Source of the DNA: Tolypeutes matacus
Taxonomy: Eukaryota > Chordata > Mammalia > Cingulata > Chlamyphoridae
NCBI GenBank assembly: GCA_026826555.1
Contig: JAKSZT010054399.1
Location: 2,352,781 to 2,416,780, forward strand
Length of the DNA stretch: 64,000 nucleotides
Direction of reading: 5' to 3'
Shown here: in pieces, positions 63,315 through 64,000 of the stretch
Numbering within the stretch: position 1 is the first letter of the stretch
Layout: the number at the start of each line of letters is the position of its first letter
Program-made: the position numbers and the translations under genes
The notes under the pieces: generated by a model
Told to the model about the DNA's origin: nothing
Databases searched by the model: none
The model's input: only the letters and a program-made list of their open reading frames with translations

Positions 63315-64000
63315 TCCCAACAAAGAAAAGTCCAGGACCATATGGCTTTACAGGGGACTTCTACCAAACATTTCCAGAAGATTTAACTCTAATTCTACTC
63401 ACACACTTCCAAAAAATTGAAGAGGAGGGAACATTTCCCGACTTATTCTATGAGGTCAACATCACCCTCCTTAGATAAAGTTACCACAAGAAAAGAAAAC
63501 TACAGACCAATATTTCTTATGGCTATAGATGCAAAAATCTTCAACAAAATACTAGCAAACCAAATTCAATAGCATATTTTAAAAATTATACACCATCATC
63601 AAGTGGAATTTATCTCGGGTATGCAAGGGTGGTTCAACATAAGAAAATCAAGTACTATAATTCACCACATTAATAGAATGAAGGGAAAAAAAGAAATCAC
63701 ATGATATTCTCAATCGATTGGGAAAACACAGCACCCTTTCTTGATAAAAACACTTACAACACTAGGAATGGAAAGAAACTTCCTTACCATGATAAAGTCC
63801 ACGGCTAACATCCTACTTAATGATGAAAGACTGGAAGCTTTCCACCTAAGTTCAGGAACAAGACAAGGATGACCACTGTCACCACTGTTACTTAACATTG
63901 TATTGGAAGCTTCACCAGAGCAATTAGGAAAAAAAAAAGTATCCAAATTGGAAAAGAAGAAGTAAAACTTACCCTGTTTGCAGAGGATATGATCCTACAT
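63315..64000 (+). pseudogene. L1 ORF2 reverse-transcriptase fragment, decayed
   Basis: Encodes relics of the L1 ORF2 reverse-transcriptase domain in order: KKSPGPYGFTGDFYQ-like, then [19 protein letters not shown], [17 protein letters not shown], and LSSGTRQG-PLSPLLLNIVLEA-like segments, reaching the active-site region at the window edge. Frameshifts occur, there is a TGA at 63870-63872 where Cys is usual, and the catalytic FADD box reads FAED (63977-63988). It lacks the endonuclease half, so it is 5'-truncated or broken, and continues beyond the window. Confidence 0.9.

Overview
The window is mammalian nuclear DNA, most likely from an armadillo (Xenarthra, probably Dasypus). The diagnostic signal is about 43 copies of tRNA-derived SINEs of the DAS-SINE type. 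These are known from the nine-banded armadillo as tRNA-Ala-derived monomers, dimers, and chimeras of a tRNA head with an unrelated tail, and all three forms are present here. Most copies end in poly(A) (poly(T) when reversed) and are flanked by 10-18 bp target-site duplications (TSDs) that can be read directly from the sequence. No protein-coding gene is evident. The window reads as intergenic or deep-intronic DNA, with one possible exon at 61152-61270.

Layout. 1-8.3 kb: mostly unique DNA with MIR/L2 fossils, a recent 5'-truncated L1 (3263-3552) and the first SINEs. 8.4-16 kb: L2 and L1 fossils, an AT-rich block, a MaLR LTR and an ERVL-like LTR. 16-20.5 kb: dense SINE cluster with dimers and same-site tandem insertions. 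20.5-25.2 kb: SINE-free, with candidate conserved non-coding sequence and a possible ERV1-like LTR. 25.2-29.3 kb: second dense SINE cluster, including a triple-target array and a poly(A)-only insertion. 29.3-33.4 kb: long SINE-free unique DNA, an LTR and a young L1 tail. 33.4-42.2 kb: LTRs carrying nested SINEs. 42.2-53 kb: mostly unique, SINE-poor; 47.4-53 kb has no tRNA-SINE at all. 53-64 kb: L1M fossils, a solo LTR inside an L1, SINE-bearing MaLR LTRs, and L1 ORF2 reverse-transcriptase sequence running off the right edge.

The pieces do not form a pathway; they form a stratigraphy. MIR, L2, MER5 and L1M fossils are the oldest layer. ERVL/MaLR LTRs cut into some of them. DAS-SINEs cut into all of those. 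The TSDs, A-rich tails and T-rich/A-rich target junctions fit mobilisation by L1 enzymes, and L1 copies with preserved TSDs are present.

Limits: repeat families older than the SINEs were assigned by eye from remembered consensus patterns, so subfamily names are approximate and edges may be off by tens of bases. Conservation of the unique blocks is inference only, because no alignment could be made.
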